A stretch of 55,042 nucleotides of DNA from positions 1 through 55,042 of the forward strand of contig JBCCQN010000026.1 of NCBI GenBank assembly GCA_039024315.1, in the 5' to 3' direction. This document shows, in pieces, positions 32,887 to 41,378 of this stretch (positions are counted from its first letter, which is position 1; every line of letters begins with the position of its first letter). The notes beneath the pieces were generated by a model, which had not been told where the DNA came from, ran no database searches, and was given only the letters and a program-made list of their open reading frames with translations. A program made the position numbers and the translations under genes. Source of the DNA: JBCAWW01 sp039024315. GTDB taxonomy: Bacteria > Bacteroidota > Bacteroidia > J057.

Positions 32887-33657
32887 TTATCCGTCTTGAG
32901 ACATTCTTTTCAAAAACTCGGACTTACGACGGGCAGAAACATCGAGGGTAGAACCATCAGTCAGCTCGACATAGCCGCCACGCCCACGAGTGTAGTTTTT
33001 GAGGTACTTAAGGTTGATGAGGTGGGATTGGTGGATGCGGAAGAAGTTGTAATCAGCCAGCATTTCGTCGTACTCCTTAATGGTCCTCGAGACGAGAATC
33101 TTACGACCATCCATCAAAAATATGAAGGTGTAGTTACGATCTGACTCACAACGGATAATATCTTCAGGGTTGACCACGGTAAAACCATTGGTCGTAGGCA
33201 GCACAATACGTTTGAAGGGCTGCTGCATATTGCGGATGTTACGGATCAAAGCCTCAATCTTATCCGATTGGCCATCACCGCTTTCCTCTGTACTTTGGCT
33301 TTGCTTCTCCACAACCCTAGCGGCGGCAGCTTGCAACTCGTCAATATCAACCGGTTTGAGTAAATAATCTGTAGCCGAAAACTTAAAGGCCCGCATGGCA
33401 TACTGATCGTATGCGGTGGTAAAGATGACATCAAAATTGAGGTCCTTTACCTTTTCTAAAACTTGGAAGCCGTCACCATCGGGTAACTCGATATCCAGAA
33501 AAATCAAATCCGGTTTTTGCGTGTCGATTGCTTCTAGCGCTTCGGCAACATTGCCAGCAATGTCCACAACCTCTACTCCTTCACAATATTCAGTAATAAG
33601 CTCTTTGAGGAGCTCCTGACTGTTTTTTTCATCCTCTACAATGACGGCCTTAATCAT
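32887..33657 (-). CDS. LytTR-family response regulator
   Basis: This 256-residue two-component regulator has a receiver domain (about 1-125) with phosphoacceptor Asp55 in DLIFLDIELPDGDG. It also has acidic residues E8 and D9 near the N-terminus, the conserved Thr in VIFTTAYDQYAMRAF, and Lys in DYLLKPVD. The C-terminal LytTR DNA-binding domain (about 150-256) has IIRCESDRNYTFIFLMDG, SRTIKEYDEML and FFRIHQSHLINLKYLKNY. No histidine kinase is adjacent. It starts 25 nt after the nucleotidase gene stop on the same strand. A TAAATTTG box (33678-33685, minus strand) may provide its own -7 element. Confidence 0.9.
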   Translation of the reverse strand: MIKAVIVEDEKNSQELLKELITEYCEGVEVVDIAGNVAEALEAIDTQKPDLIFLDIELPDGDGFQVLEKVKDLNFDVIFTTAYDQYAMRAFKFSATDYLLKPVDIDELQAAAARVVEKQSQSTEESGDGQSDKIEALIRNIRNMQQPFKRIVLPTTNGFTVVNPEDIIRCESDRNYTFIFLMDGRKILVSRTIKEYDEMLADYNFFRIHQSHLINLKYLKNYTRGRGGYVELTDGSTLDVSARRKSEFLKRMSQDG

Positions 33658-33682
33658 ATTTCCAATTTTGCTTCGTTCAAAT

Positions 33683-35197
33683 TTACTGCTTTTTCAGGTA
33701 ATCCGCTAAAACGAGTCGGATGTCCCTGAGGCGGCTTTCCGTTCCGGGCCTAGTGAGGGCGATGATACTATCATTTTGAGGAGTCAAAAAGCCTAAACCT
33801 GATTCTCGACCCGTCAAAAGAAAATCTGAAATTGCTACCCGATACTTTTCTTCGGCCATAATCTCTTGCTCCCCTATCAGCCACTGATCATTTTCTTGGC
33901 TCAGTAAGTGGGTTTGCAGATAACCGCCATTGCCTTGGTTGGCCATACCGGCTTCTAAGATTTGTATGAGGAGGCTACCGCGCATATCCACCTTGAGTAC
34001 CGCTCCGCCAAAGGGTAGGGTACGTACCAAATCAAATTCGGTGATCTCTCCCCTTAAAAAGTCGTCGATACGGACCGATCCACTATTGACAATCGCACAA
34101 TCGGCATCTTCTGCCGCTTGATACATTGATTCAGCTAAAGCTAGGCCTAGATTAGTAGGACGAGTTCTAATCGTAGTTTCACGCCCGTCTAAAGGAGTTT
34201 CTAGCTTACAAACGGGGGCATTGAGATCGAGTCCGGTAGCTTCAAAAGCTTGATAGGCTTTTTGCTCCCATGCCTTGACTTGGCTTGCCACCCATGGGTC
34301 TGGAGCAATGTTTTCCCCTATTTCCTCTAAATAGGATATAAGTTGTACAGACTCACCATTCCATTCAAAACGATGGATCCAAGCGCTCTTGGCATTGGCA
34401 TCAGCTTTGGCGATGGATACGCTCCCCACCTTTTCAAAGTGTCTTTCGTGTTCATGCCCGCCCATGATCAATTTGAGGTCCGGCAGCTGACGAGCCAATT
34501 CTCTATCTTCTTCGATGGAGAGGTGGGTCATAGCAATACAAAAATCTACTGAGTCTTTGATCAGCCGATAGTTTTGTTTGGCGTTGGTAAAGACATTTTC
34601 GTAACTGACGAAGTCTTGTTGGTTCGCATCAAGACATACACCGATTACACCGACTCTAATACTTGACTGCGCACCGTTGTCAAACTCCCAGATGGTATAA
34701 TCCGGAAGATCTTTGCCTCTCTGCTGAAAGCGTAGGAGGCTATCGTTCCGCCGATGGCGAACGTTACCCCCAATCCAACCAAAGTCGGACTCATCCAATC
34801 GCTTTTGCAAAGCATCTTCTTTGATATCAAACTCATGATTGCCAAATACCACCCAATCTACTCCTACAATATTCATGAGATCGACCATTTGTTGGCCCTG
34901 TACCCGCTCTTCCTCTCCCTCTAGTTTGACCGTACCGATAACGGATGGACTTAAAAAATCACCTACCAATACGGTATATAGATTGGGCTGTTGGGAATGT
35001 AATTTTCTCTCCAGGGTAGCGACCCGCGCCATCCCCCCTACTTTTCCTTTTTCCAAGGGCGCAATCTCATAGACATCGTTGATGTGGAGAATACTAAAAC
35101 TGACGTTTGGATCCTGAGGCTGATTGACTAGGGGTGTAGGAACCAAGCAAGCCCCAAATGCAAGGCTCGTAAGGAGTAAGCAAAAGTATCTATACAT
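33683..35197 (-). CDS. Lipoprotein 5'-nucleotidase / metallophosphatase (UshA-like)
   Basis: This 504-residue exported enzyme has lipobox LAFGAC with Cys16 when started at the ATG at 35197 (a TTG at 35221 is rejected). The metallophosphatase domain has ILHINDVYEIAPLE, VGDFLSPSVIG, WVVFGNHEFDIKEDAL and LKLIMGGHEHERHF, giving the usual D/H/N metal ligands. The C-terminal substrate-binding domain has TNLGLALAESMYQAAEDADCAIVNSGSVRID, LVRTLPFGGAVLKVDMRG and NGGYLQTHLL. It probably hydrolyses extracellular nucleotides or related phosphoesters. It is cotranscribed with the TerB-domain gene upstream (24 nt apart) and perhaps the LytTR regulator downstream. Confidence 0.87.
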   Translation of the reverse strand: MYRYFCLLLTSLAFGACLVPTPLVNQPQDPNVSFSILHINDVYEIAPLEKGKVGGMARVATLERKLHSQQPNLYTVLVGDFLSPSVIGTVKLEGEEERVQGQQMVDLMNIVGVDWVVFGNHEFDIKEDALQKRLDESDFGWIGGNVRHRRNDSLLRFQQRGKDLPDYTIWEFDNGAQSSIRVGVIGVCLDANQQDFVSYENVFTNAKQNYRLIKDSVDFCIAMTHLSIEEDRELARQLPDLKLIMGGHEHERHFEKVGSVSIAKADANAKSAWIHRFEWNGESVQLISYLEEIGENIAPDPWVASQVKAWEQKAYQAFEATGLDLNAPVCKLETPLDGRETTIRTRPTNLGLALAESMYQAAEDADCAIVNSGSVRIDDFLRGEITEFDLVRTLPFGGAVLKVDMRGSLLIQILEAGMANQGNGGYLQTHLLSQENDQWLIGEQEIMAEEKYRVAISDFLLTGRESGLGFLTPQNDSIIALTRPGTESRLRDIRLVLADYLKKQ

Positions 35198-35221
35198 GGG
35201 GCTAGCGTAGAGGTTACACAA

Positions 35222-36331
35222 CTATTCGGCGAAAGCTTTTTGGAGATCTTGTTTGATATCTTCCAAACTCATATCTACCAGTGGGATAGTAGTAGCAGCA
35301 CGTTCTTGCTCGACCCTAAGCATGTAGTCCAAGAGTGGTTTGAAATTGCTACCATGCTTGACCATATCGAGGTAGAGGGGGAGGACCACACGGAGATCAT
35401 CACTAAGGGCAGCCCCTCTGACATGCATGAGCCAAAGCCAATCGTAAAAGGCGCGGTTGTCTCGCTGATTTTCCCCCACGACTCGCTCAAAGTTCAAATC
35501 AATGGCGGTTTCTTCCAAGGTATCAGCTAATTGGGCTTCGGGGACAGGGATACGCTTGAGCGCATTATAACAATCGAGATAGATGTCGATATTATAGCTT
35601 TGGATCTCTGAAGGATCGCCTTCTCTGATCTGGCGGTGTTCCTCGTATTCGTCGAGGATTTTTTCTACTGCGTTACGGTCCATTTTGATCATTTCGGCGA
35701 AGCGCAAGCAAAGTGAAAATTCACGGTCTTTGATTTTGCCATCGGCAATCATCATAAAGACCAGATTTTTGAGGGAAAAGTAGGCTTCTTCTTCATTGTC
35801 GGGAATGACAAAATCAAAATCTGGATATCTTCTTGCAACAGACTCTACATCACGTTGGCCGAGGCCAAGATTTTCTGCGACTTGGAGGAGGAGGCTTTCT
35901 TCCTGAGGTCCAATTTCGCCATCAGCGGCGGCAACTATATAGAGGTTTTGGAACATGCCAAGGTGGCGGATACGTTCCTTCTCTTTGGTCTGGTAAAACT
36001 CGACTACCTCGTCGAGATAGGATTGTTCTATATCCATGCGTTTGGCAAATTCCAAGCAGCCTGCATATTCACGTTTGTCGAGCTTACCATCGTGGACCAT
36101 CATGAGTACCACCATTCTTAGTTCGAGGTAGCGCTCCCCTTCATTTTCAGGAATGACAAAGTCAAGTTCAGATACGTTTTGCATGATCTTCAGCATCTCC
36201 TCTTTTTCTAGCCCCATGCTATTGGCGGCTTCTTGTAGCAGTGCTTTTTCTCTTTCATGCCATTGGCCGTCTGCGAAGGCAATTTTGCATAGATTTTGAA
36301 AAGTGGCTAAATGTTTGGCTTTGTCAGTCAT
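35222..36331 (-). CDS. Tandem TerB-domain protein
   Basis: This 369-residue soluble protein has two TerB-type helical domains. The first (about 1-115) has NLCKIAFADGQWHEREKALLQEAANSMGL and MVVLMMVHDGKLDKREYAGCLEFAKRM. The second (about 120-230) has NLYIVAAADGEIGPQEESLLLQVAENLGL and LVFMMIADGKIKDREFSLCLRFAEMI. The ADGxxxxxE and DGKxxxRE acidic motifs are the putative metal sites of TerB. A helical region without a clear family follows. A phage- or stress-linked role as in ter operons is not supported by context. A TATATTTG box sits 21 nt before its ATG. Confidence 0.78.
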   Translation of the reverse strand: MTDKAKHLATFQNLCKIAFADGQWHEREKALLQEAANSMGLEKEEMLKIMQNVSELDFVIPENEGERYLELRMVVLMMVHDGKLDKREYAGCLEFAKRMDIEQSYLDEVVEFYQTKEKERIRHLGMFQNLYIVAAADGEIGPQEESLLLQVAENLGLGQRDVESVARRYPDFDFVIPDNEEEAYFSLKNLVFMMIADGKIKDREFSLCLRFAEMIKMDRNAVEKILDEYEEHRQIREGDPSEIQSYNIDIYLDCYNALKRIPVPEAQLADTLEETAIDLNFERVVGENQRDNRAFYDWLWLMHVRGAALSDDLRVVLPLYLDMVKHGSNFKPLLDYMLRVEQERAATTIPLVDMSLEDIKQDLQKAFAE

Positions 36332-36351
36332 AAAGCGTAGCAGATTTGCTG

Positions 36352-36359
36352 CAAATATA
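36352..36359 (-). promoter_or_regulatory. Candidate promoter of the TerB-nucleotidase operon
   Basis: On the minus strand TATATTTG lies 20 nt upstream of the TerB-gene ATG. Nineteen nt before it is TTTC, one base off the -33 TTTG. The upstream half would overlap the terminator hairpin at 36362-36394. Confidence 0.4.
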
Positions 36360-36361
36360 AT

Positions 36362-36394
36362 AGACCCGCTAGGTTTTTGAAACCTAGCGGGTCT
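36362..36394. terminator. Perfect 15-bp hairpin terminator
   Basis: AGACCCGCTAGGTTT and AAACCTAGCGGGTCT pair perfectly around a three-base loop. It lies just after the stop codon of the minus-strand lipoprotein gene and before the TerB-gene promoter. No long T-run follows on the minus strand (ATTATATTT). Confidence 0.7.
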
Positions 36395-36413
36395 TTCTAA
36401 TGCCTAGAAATGT

Positions 36414-37274
36414 TTACAGCTGCGAAACATCAATGGTTCTACTGTTTCCATTGGCGCTCAAGGTGATAAGGGAGTCGCAGGTGCCATCACCAAAATCAAG
36501 CGTAAGGTCTGGACGACCGCTCTTTTGGATCAGTTTTACTCCTTCTACCGGTATCTTGATGCCAAGACGCTTGCACTTACGCTTCCAGATTAGGGTAGAA
36601 GTGATTTGGCAGCTATAGGCTTCCCCAGCGCGATTGGTGCCCTGTGCGCCACCTTCTACATGAAATTCATCCAATGCAGGGTGAGCGGCTCGTACCCAAG
36701 TGTAAGTTTTGTTGACTTGGCGGGTAATAGTATCCCCGTTCGGAAAAATCAATTTACCATTTACTAGGCTGACATTGAGGCTGATATTGTCTTGAAAGCT
36801 CGCCGATACATTAGTGATAGTTTTAGTGCCTTCTACTGCTACTCCTTCCACTATATAGGAGATAGATTCAATCGACAAATTAGCACCGGGACGATACAAT
36901 CGTTGAGTATAAGTCAGGAGTAGTTGGCCGCTGCGGGTTTTACCATCGGGACCGACACAGCCAGTACCAAAGTCAAGCAAAATAGTCTTGGCTATCGAAT
37001 CATGGGTGATAGTAGCACAAGCCGGAATAGCACGCATACTTGGATCGGGAAAAGGACGAGCATAACTGCTGTAATCTGTTAGTTCCATGGCTTCGAAAGC
37101 AAACTCTTCCATATCTTCAAGGGTACTCGTTACCTCATTTTCTAGGCTTAGGAGCTCAGTTTCTTCCTCTGCAATAGAATCGACGATATCTTCGGGGGTG
37201 CAAGCAGAGAAAAGGAGGATGGCAAAGGCAAGCAATAGGAAAGCAGAATTTGATTTAAGATTTAATAAATTCAT
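36414..37274 (-). CDS. Lipoprotein of unknown function
   Basis: This 286-residue lipoprotein has a hydrophobic N-terminus ending in lipobox LFSAC (Cys25). An acidic linker (EEETELLSLENEVTSTLEDMEEF) follows, then a beta-rich domain with ATITHDSIAKTILLDFGTGC, CVGPDGKTRSGQLLLTYTQRLY, and near the end LDFGDGTCDSLITLSANGNSRTI. The DFGTGC...DGKTRSG and DFGDGTCD blocks look like two related halves, suggesting an internal repeat. I do not know a named family for it. It stands alone between the TerB operon and a divergent orphan gene. Confidence 0.65.
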   Translation of the reverse strand: MNLLNLKSNSAFLLLAFAILLFSACTPEDIVDSIAEEETELLSLENEVTSTLEDMEEFAFEAMELTDYSSYARPFPDPSMRAIPACATITHDSIAKTILLDFGTGCVGPDGKTRSGQLLLTYTQRLYRPGANLSIESISYIVEGVAVEGTKTITNVSASFQDNISLNVSLVNGKLIFPNGDTITRQVNKTYTWVRAAHPALDEFHVEGGAQGTNRAGEAYSCQITSTLIWKRKCKRLGIKIPVEGVKLIQKSGRPDLTLDFGDGTCDSLITLSANGNSRTIDVSQL

Positions 37275-37477
37275 AGCAAGATAAATTTTTTTGATTGTTT
37301 TTTGTAATGAATAGTATTTTTCGATATCGAACTGCTTCTTTGACTGGGCCTAAGCCAATAGGTTTAAAAGGCTTGCAAAAAAATCTGCAAATAGCCTTAT
37401 TGCCTCCTACTCCAACTTATTAGTAGATTGTTCGTCTATGATAATAGGGAATCCTCATTTCCTCTATAATTGTATAT

Positions 37478-38398
37478 ATGGCCTATCTCAATCCGATCAC
37501 ACTTCTCAATCTAGATTTAGCGGGTGCTGAAGAGCAGCCAGCATCTGAATGGTTGAAAAGAGAGAAAAAACGTTTGCTAGCTGAATTTGAACTACAGGAT
37601 AGCCCTGTTATCACGATCAATGAACGGGAAATAGATCGCGCGACAGTCTTAAAGCTCTTCAGCTCTTTAGAAGATCATAGTGCTTGGCAAAATCATCGGC
37701 TCGTCGCCGAACGCCCAGCCTTACAAGCGTTCCTCGAAGAGGCCTCCTTAGACCTTTTTTATAGCGGAGATATCAATTTGTTACAGGCAAGTTCAGATGA
37801 GTTTAGGGCTTTTATTGCGCCTCATTTTGCGAGTAGCTACAACAAACGCCTCCTCCATGCTTTTAGACAAATAGACAAGGAGGAAATTGAGATCATGAGT
37901 GTACAGCCCTTACCTATTCCTAGCACTCATTTAGCGGCTTGCTATAAAGATACTTATCGCAATTTGCATCGCAGGGTCAATGAAATCGAAGCCCTCAGTC
38001 AAAAGATCGAATCTGAAAAAGCGCAACCAGGTGGCGAAATACAAGAATGGTGTGATGAGATTTTGATCGATGTCCTCAATCAATTACCTAGCTATTTCGA
38101 AGGCTTACGCGACCGCTACGGTTTGGCATTGGAAGAATTGGCGATTGCAGTACACAATACGCATAAGCGTATCGAACTGTCAATCTTGATCCTTCGCCAA
38201 GGATTAAAACTCAAAGTCAGTGAACAAACTCGCCAGCGTTTGCAGCATGTGCTAGACCAATTATTATTGATGGCACCAGAGGCTTCTATTTTTGAAAGTA
38301 TCTCAGTCAGCCCAGAACAAAAAAAAGCTTACGGGCCGATCTTGATCGGCGCCGGGGTGGTTGCTGTCATCTGGGCTTTATTTAAGCTATTGGTCTGA
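37478..38398 (+). CDS. Tail-anchored helical protein of unknown function
   Basis: This 306-residue protein has no signal peptide. It is charged and helical throughout, with leucine-rich coil-forming stretches (NLHRRVNEIEALSQKIESEKA and ELSILILRQGLKLKVSEQTRQRLQHVLDQLL). One hydrophobic segment lies at the very C-terminus (ILIGAGVVAVIWALFKLLV), so it is probably anchored in the inner membrane with the bulk in the cytoplasm. No enzyme motif is visible and I do not recognise the family. The start ATG is 18 nt after a possible TATAATTG box. Confidence 0.6.
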   Translation: MAYLNPITLLNLDLAGAEEQPASEWLKREKKRLLAEFELQDSPVITINEREIDRATVLKLFSSLEDHSAWQNHRLVAERPALQAFLEEASLDLFYSGDINLLQASSDEFRAFIAPHFASSYNKRLLHAFRQIDKEEIEIMSVQPLPIPSTHLAACYKDTYRNLHRRVNEIEALSQKIESEKAQPGGEIQEWCDEILIDVLNQLPSYFEGLRDRYGLALEELAIAVHNTHKRIELSILILRQGLKLKVSEQTRQRLQHVLDQLLLMAPEASIFESISVSPEQKKAYGPILIGAGVVAVIWALFKLLV

Positions 38399-38657
38399 CA
38401 TTCATCTACCTTTCGTTAATTTCAGCCACAGAAAACATTCGACTAGATGTAAATATTTAGCCGATCAAATAAGTTTATTGCCGGTTCATACATCAGTCCC
38501 AAGTAGCAGCTTCTATTTTTGCTAGCTTGAAGTCCCTTCTATTGTTAGTCCATCATACAGATTCATCTCTCCCTTTCCAATTTTCACATTTGGAATAGCT
38601 AAACTCTTTCAGTCCCACATAATTAAGGCGGGCCCTGATGCAAACGACTTGCGAGAT

Positions 38658-39902
38658 ATGAATGAGAATCAAAACACTCAGTTTGACAACTATCTTGACC
38701 GGATAGAGGCAATCGAAAAAAAAGAAAGAAAGAAAAAAGTTTTTTACGGACTAGCCGCAATCCTACTTCTTGGGGGAGCAGCCGCGGGTTTTTTACTTTG
38801 GCAAAATGGCAGTAGTGCCCTCATGACCTATGGGTATAAAGAACTCGATACCGAAAAGGTTAGAACTTTAATTGAGCAAGGCAAAGCCCCCTTTGCTATC
38901 TATCATAGTGAAATGGGCCGAGATACCATTTCGACTGAAGAAGATTTTGAATTATTTGTCAGCATGGTTGAACTCATGAATCAAAACATTGCAACCAATG
39001 TAGCTGAATTCATGGAAGAAGACCCACAAGAATTTGAGTTTACCCAAGAAGACGAGGAGGACGAACGTTTGCCTGTCTTTTTTGTCGATATAGATGGTGA
39101 ACGTACCGCGGGAAGTGTCTTGACTATGACGATTGAGGACTATGATCCCTCTATCGTATATACATTGCTCACCGGCAATGGAGATAGAGTACGCCTACGG
39201 AAAGAAACTCAATACACCTACCCATACGGAGGGGATTATTTATTGAGACTCTATGCCAGTAAGCAAAACTATCGAACAAGTGTTTACACCAAGCGTATGG
39301 AAATCATCGGCGATCCTGCTCCCGAAGCATCTAGCACTACGGTTGCAGCATCAAATGATACACCGAGCTTACCGGAACTTGCCGAAAACTTACGCATGTC
39401 TCTTGACAGTCAAAGACAAGATTCCGGAACTGAAATTCTTTTGGCATCGGCGGACAATGAGGTTATTCCATTCAACGATTTATCTTTTGAAATTGAAGAT
39501 GACGATACGCCGAGAGAGGTGCCTACTGTTGATGATATTCCAGCCTCTTCTTCTGGCAACGAGCGCGAAGCCGTAGATTTTAGTAAACCTATGTTTGTAG
39601 TGGATCAAATGCCCACCTATCCCGGCGGTATAAGAGCCATGTCGCGTTACTTCCGTAAAAACTTTCGCTATCCCTCCGCAGCGCGTGAATCGGGAGTCGA
39701 TGGACAAGTTTTTGTACGTTTCGTGGTACAGCCAGATGGTAGCCTGACCAATATCACGGTATTTAGAGGCCTAGGCTATGGCTGTGATGAAGAGGCTATC
39801 CGCTTAGTGCGTAATATGCCTAATTGGGAGCCCGGTATCTATCAAGGGCGTGAAGTAGCTGTTTACAAAGAAATACCGATTACTTTCCAGTTGGTAAAGT
39901 AA
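38658..39902 (+). CDS. TonB-like energy transducer protein
   Basis: This 414-residue protein has a short cytoplasmic N-terminus with a charged KKERKKK stretch. One membrane segment (VFYGLAAILLLGGAAAGFLLW) and a long acidic periplasmic region follow. The TonB C-terminal domain is at about 325-414, with YPGGIRAMSRYFRKNFRYPSAARESGVDGQVFVRFVV, RGLGYGCDEEAIRLVRNMPNWEPG and PITFQLVK. The YP..A...G..G.V.V.F and W.PG motifs are diagnostic. Neither exbB/exbD nor a receptor gene adjoins it, so it may serve a distant system. The ATG at 38658 is chosen over a TTG 9 nt upstream. Confidence 0.8.
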   Translation: MNENQNTQFDNYLDRIEAIEKKERKKKVFYGLAAILLLGGAAAGFLLWQNGSSALMTYGYKELDTEKVRTLIEQGKAPFAIYHSEMGRDTISTEEDFELFVSMVELMNQNIATNVAEFMEEDPQEFEFTQEDEEDERLPVFFVDIDGERTAGSVLTMTIEDYDPSIVYTLLTGNGDRVRLRKETQYTYPYGGDYLLRLYASKQNYRTSVYTKRMEIIGDPAPEASSTTVAASNDTPSLPELAENLRMSLDSQRQDSGTEILLASADNEVIPFNDLSFEIEDDDTPREVPTVDDIPASSSGNEREAVDFSKPMFVVDQMPTYPGGIRAMSRYFRKNFRYPSAARESGVDGQVFVRFVVQPDGSLTNITVFRGLGYGCDEEAIRLVRNMPNWEPGIYQGREVAVYKEIPITFQLVK

Positions 39903-39925
39903 TAACACACATACTTTTGACGATG

Positions 39926-39961
39926 GCGGTTGTTCTCTTCTGGGGGCAACCGCTTGGTTTT
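39926..39961 (+). terminator. Possible terminator after the TonB-like gene
   Basis: GCGGTTG pairs with CAACCGC over a 14-nt loop, and TTGGTTTTTA follows. The stem is short and the T-run is interrupted. Confidence 0.4.
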
Positions 39962-40030
39962 TATTGCTTTGTTTATTCCATTTGTTCTCTCGAAATTGCC
40001 CGCTGGATTTAAAATAAGCTTCAAACAAGA

Positions 40031-40720
40031 ATGAAACTTTCGTTTATCAGTATGCTGAGCTTGATCCTGCTATGGGGACCCCTCTATGGCCAAAAAGCCA
40101 GTGATCTACAAAACAAAGCCGACAGCCTATCCTACGCTTTGGGGATGGACATAGGCACCAATCTGTCTCGTACAGGCATTGAGCTTGATCCCGAGAGCCT
40201 GTATCAAGGATTAGTGGATGCCTTGGAGGGCGAAAATGTCAAGTTTACGCCTGAGCAAAAAAAGCAACTCATTCAAGCCTTCCAGCAGGAAGCACAGCAA
40301 ATTCAGCAGCAAAAAGCCGCCGAAAAAGCCGCCTTGATGCAGGAAGAAGGAAAGATCTTTCTTGCCGAAAATCGTAAAGCCGAAGGGGTGATCGAAACCG
40401 AAAGTGGCCTACAATACAAAGTCTTAAAAGAAGGAGATGGTGCCACCCCTACGGCGAGTAGTATCGTCAAAGTACATTACGAAGGTCGTCTGCTAGATGA
40501 AACTGTTTTTGACAGTAGTTATAAGCGTGGTCAACCTATCGAATTTCAGCTTTCTGGCGTGATCAAAGGTTGGACCGAAGGCTTGCAGCTGATGCGAGTG
40601 GGAGCCAAGTATCGGCTTTATATTCCGTATGATTTAGCCTATGGGCCAAACGGTTCGCCGCCTACTATTCCTGGTTATGCGACTTTGATTTTTGATGTGG
40701 AGTTGTTAGATCTCCGCTAG
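40031..40720 (+). CDS. Secreted FKBP-type peptidyl-prolyl isomerase
   Basis: This 229-residue periplasmic isomerase has a signal peptide (MKLSFISMLSLILLWGPLYGQ). The N-terminal helical dimerisation domain (about 25-115) has DSLSYALGMDIGTNLSRTGIEL and a Gln/Lys-rich helix (QQEAQQIQQQKAAEKAALM). The catalytic FKBP domain (about 125-229) has KVHYEGRLLDETVFDSSYKRGQPIEFQLSGVIKGWTEGLQLM and RLYIPYDLAYG. This is the Mip/FkpA-like layout. It aids protein folding in the periplasm. Its last 4 bp overlap the stop codon of the convergent HD gene. Confidence 0.88.
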   Translation: MKLSFISMLSLILLWGPLYGQKASDLQNKADSLSYALGMDIGTNLSRTGIELDPESLYQGLVDALEGENVKFTPEQKKQLIQAFQQEAQQIQQQKAAEKAALMQEEGKIFLAENRKAEGVIETESGLQYKVLKEGDGATPTASSIVKVHYEGRLLDETVFDSSYKRGQPIEFQLSGVIKGWTEGLQLMRVGAKYRLYIPYDLAYGPNGSPPTIPGYATLIFDVELLDLR

Positions 40721-41226
40721 ACAAATAATGCTTCTAAGGCCTGCCATGCGGCTTCGTACTGGCCTTTGACATATAGTTTGGCCTTAAAGTCTGGATACTC
40801 TTGGGCATAAATACCAAACATCCGACTTTTTTGCTCACGGCTGTGCCGAACGTTGGCCATCCGATCACAGATTTTGACTAAGGTAGCATAAGGGGTAGCC
40901 TTGATGCCCTCATAATATTTTGCATTGGCCCGCTCTGCTCGAGTGCGGCCTTTTTCATTGGTCAGGGCATAGACAATTTCAGCAACCTCCAAGCCTAAGA
41001 CTTTTTTTACATCGTTATAGGTTTCACGAGCATCCTCTATCAAATCATGGCACCAAGCGGCGGCAATGATATAGTCCCTCGTCTGTTCATCGTATTCCTG
41101 AGATAATGCCTCCGCAGCCTGAGCGACCATCGCAAGATGAAAAGCATATGGATGTTGATCGTAGCGCTGATTGCAAGCGGCGTGTTTTTCAGTAGCGTAC
41201 TTTTGAGCCGTTTGGATAAGATTCAT
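40717..41226 (-). CDS. HD-domain hydrolase, MESH1/SpoT-hydrolase-like
   Basis: This is a 169-residue stand-alone HD hydrolase. The ordered motifs fit the RelA/SpoT hydrolase domain and its small relative MESH1: a QKYATEKH helix, YAFHLAMVAQ (first His), AAAWCHDLIEDARETYNDV (HD with following ED), ALTNEKGRTRAERA, and LVKICDRMANVRHS (the DRxxN-like last metal and substrate region). No synthetase domain is present. A (p)ppGpp or nucleotide pyrophosphohydrolase role is inference from the motifs. It overlaps the convergent FKBP gene by 4 bp, and a family A element lies upstream of its start. Confidence 0.75.
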   Translation of the reverse strand: MNLIQTAQKYATEKHAACNQRYDQHPYAFHLAMVAQAAEALSQEYDEQTRDYIIAAAWCHDLIEDARETYNDVKKVLGLEVAEIVYALTNEKGRTRAERANAKYYEGIKATPYATLVKICDRMANVRHSREQKSRMFGIYAQEYPDFKAKLYVKGQYEAAWQALEALFV

Positions 41227-41245
41227 AGGTAGTGAGTGTTTGGGC

Positions 41246-41347
41246 TTTTACCGCTGCGCGGAACGCTTGTCCTTATGATACGGCATGCATGTGCGCACCT
41301 ATCAGGCATTGTTATGAGGGAGAGGAGCGTTCCGCGTAGCGGTAAAA
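41246..41347 (-). repeat. Dispersed palindromic element, family A copy 3
   Basis: This is the most complete copy, about 102 bp. The left end TTTTACCGCTGCGCGGAACG (41246-41265) and the inverted right end (41325-41347) match over 23 bp with two differences. The centre carries CGGCATGCATGTGCGCACCTA. On the minus strand it begins just after a T-tract 3' of the anti-sigma gene. No coding capacity. Confidence 0.8.
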
Positions 41348-41378
41348 ATAAAAAAATGGCAGCAAAAGAAGGTCTTAA

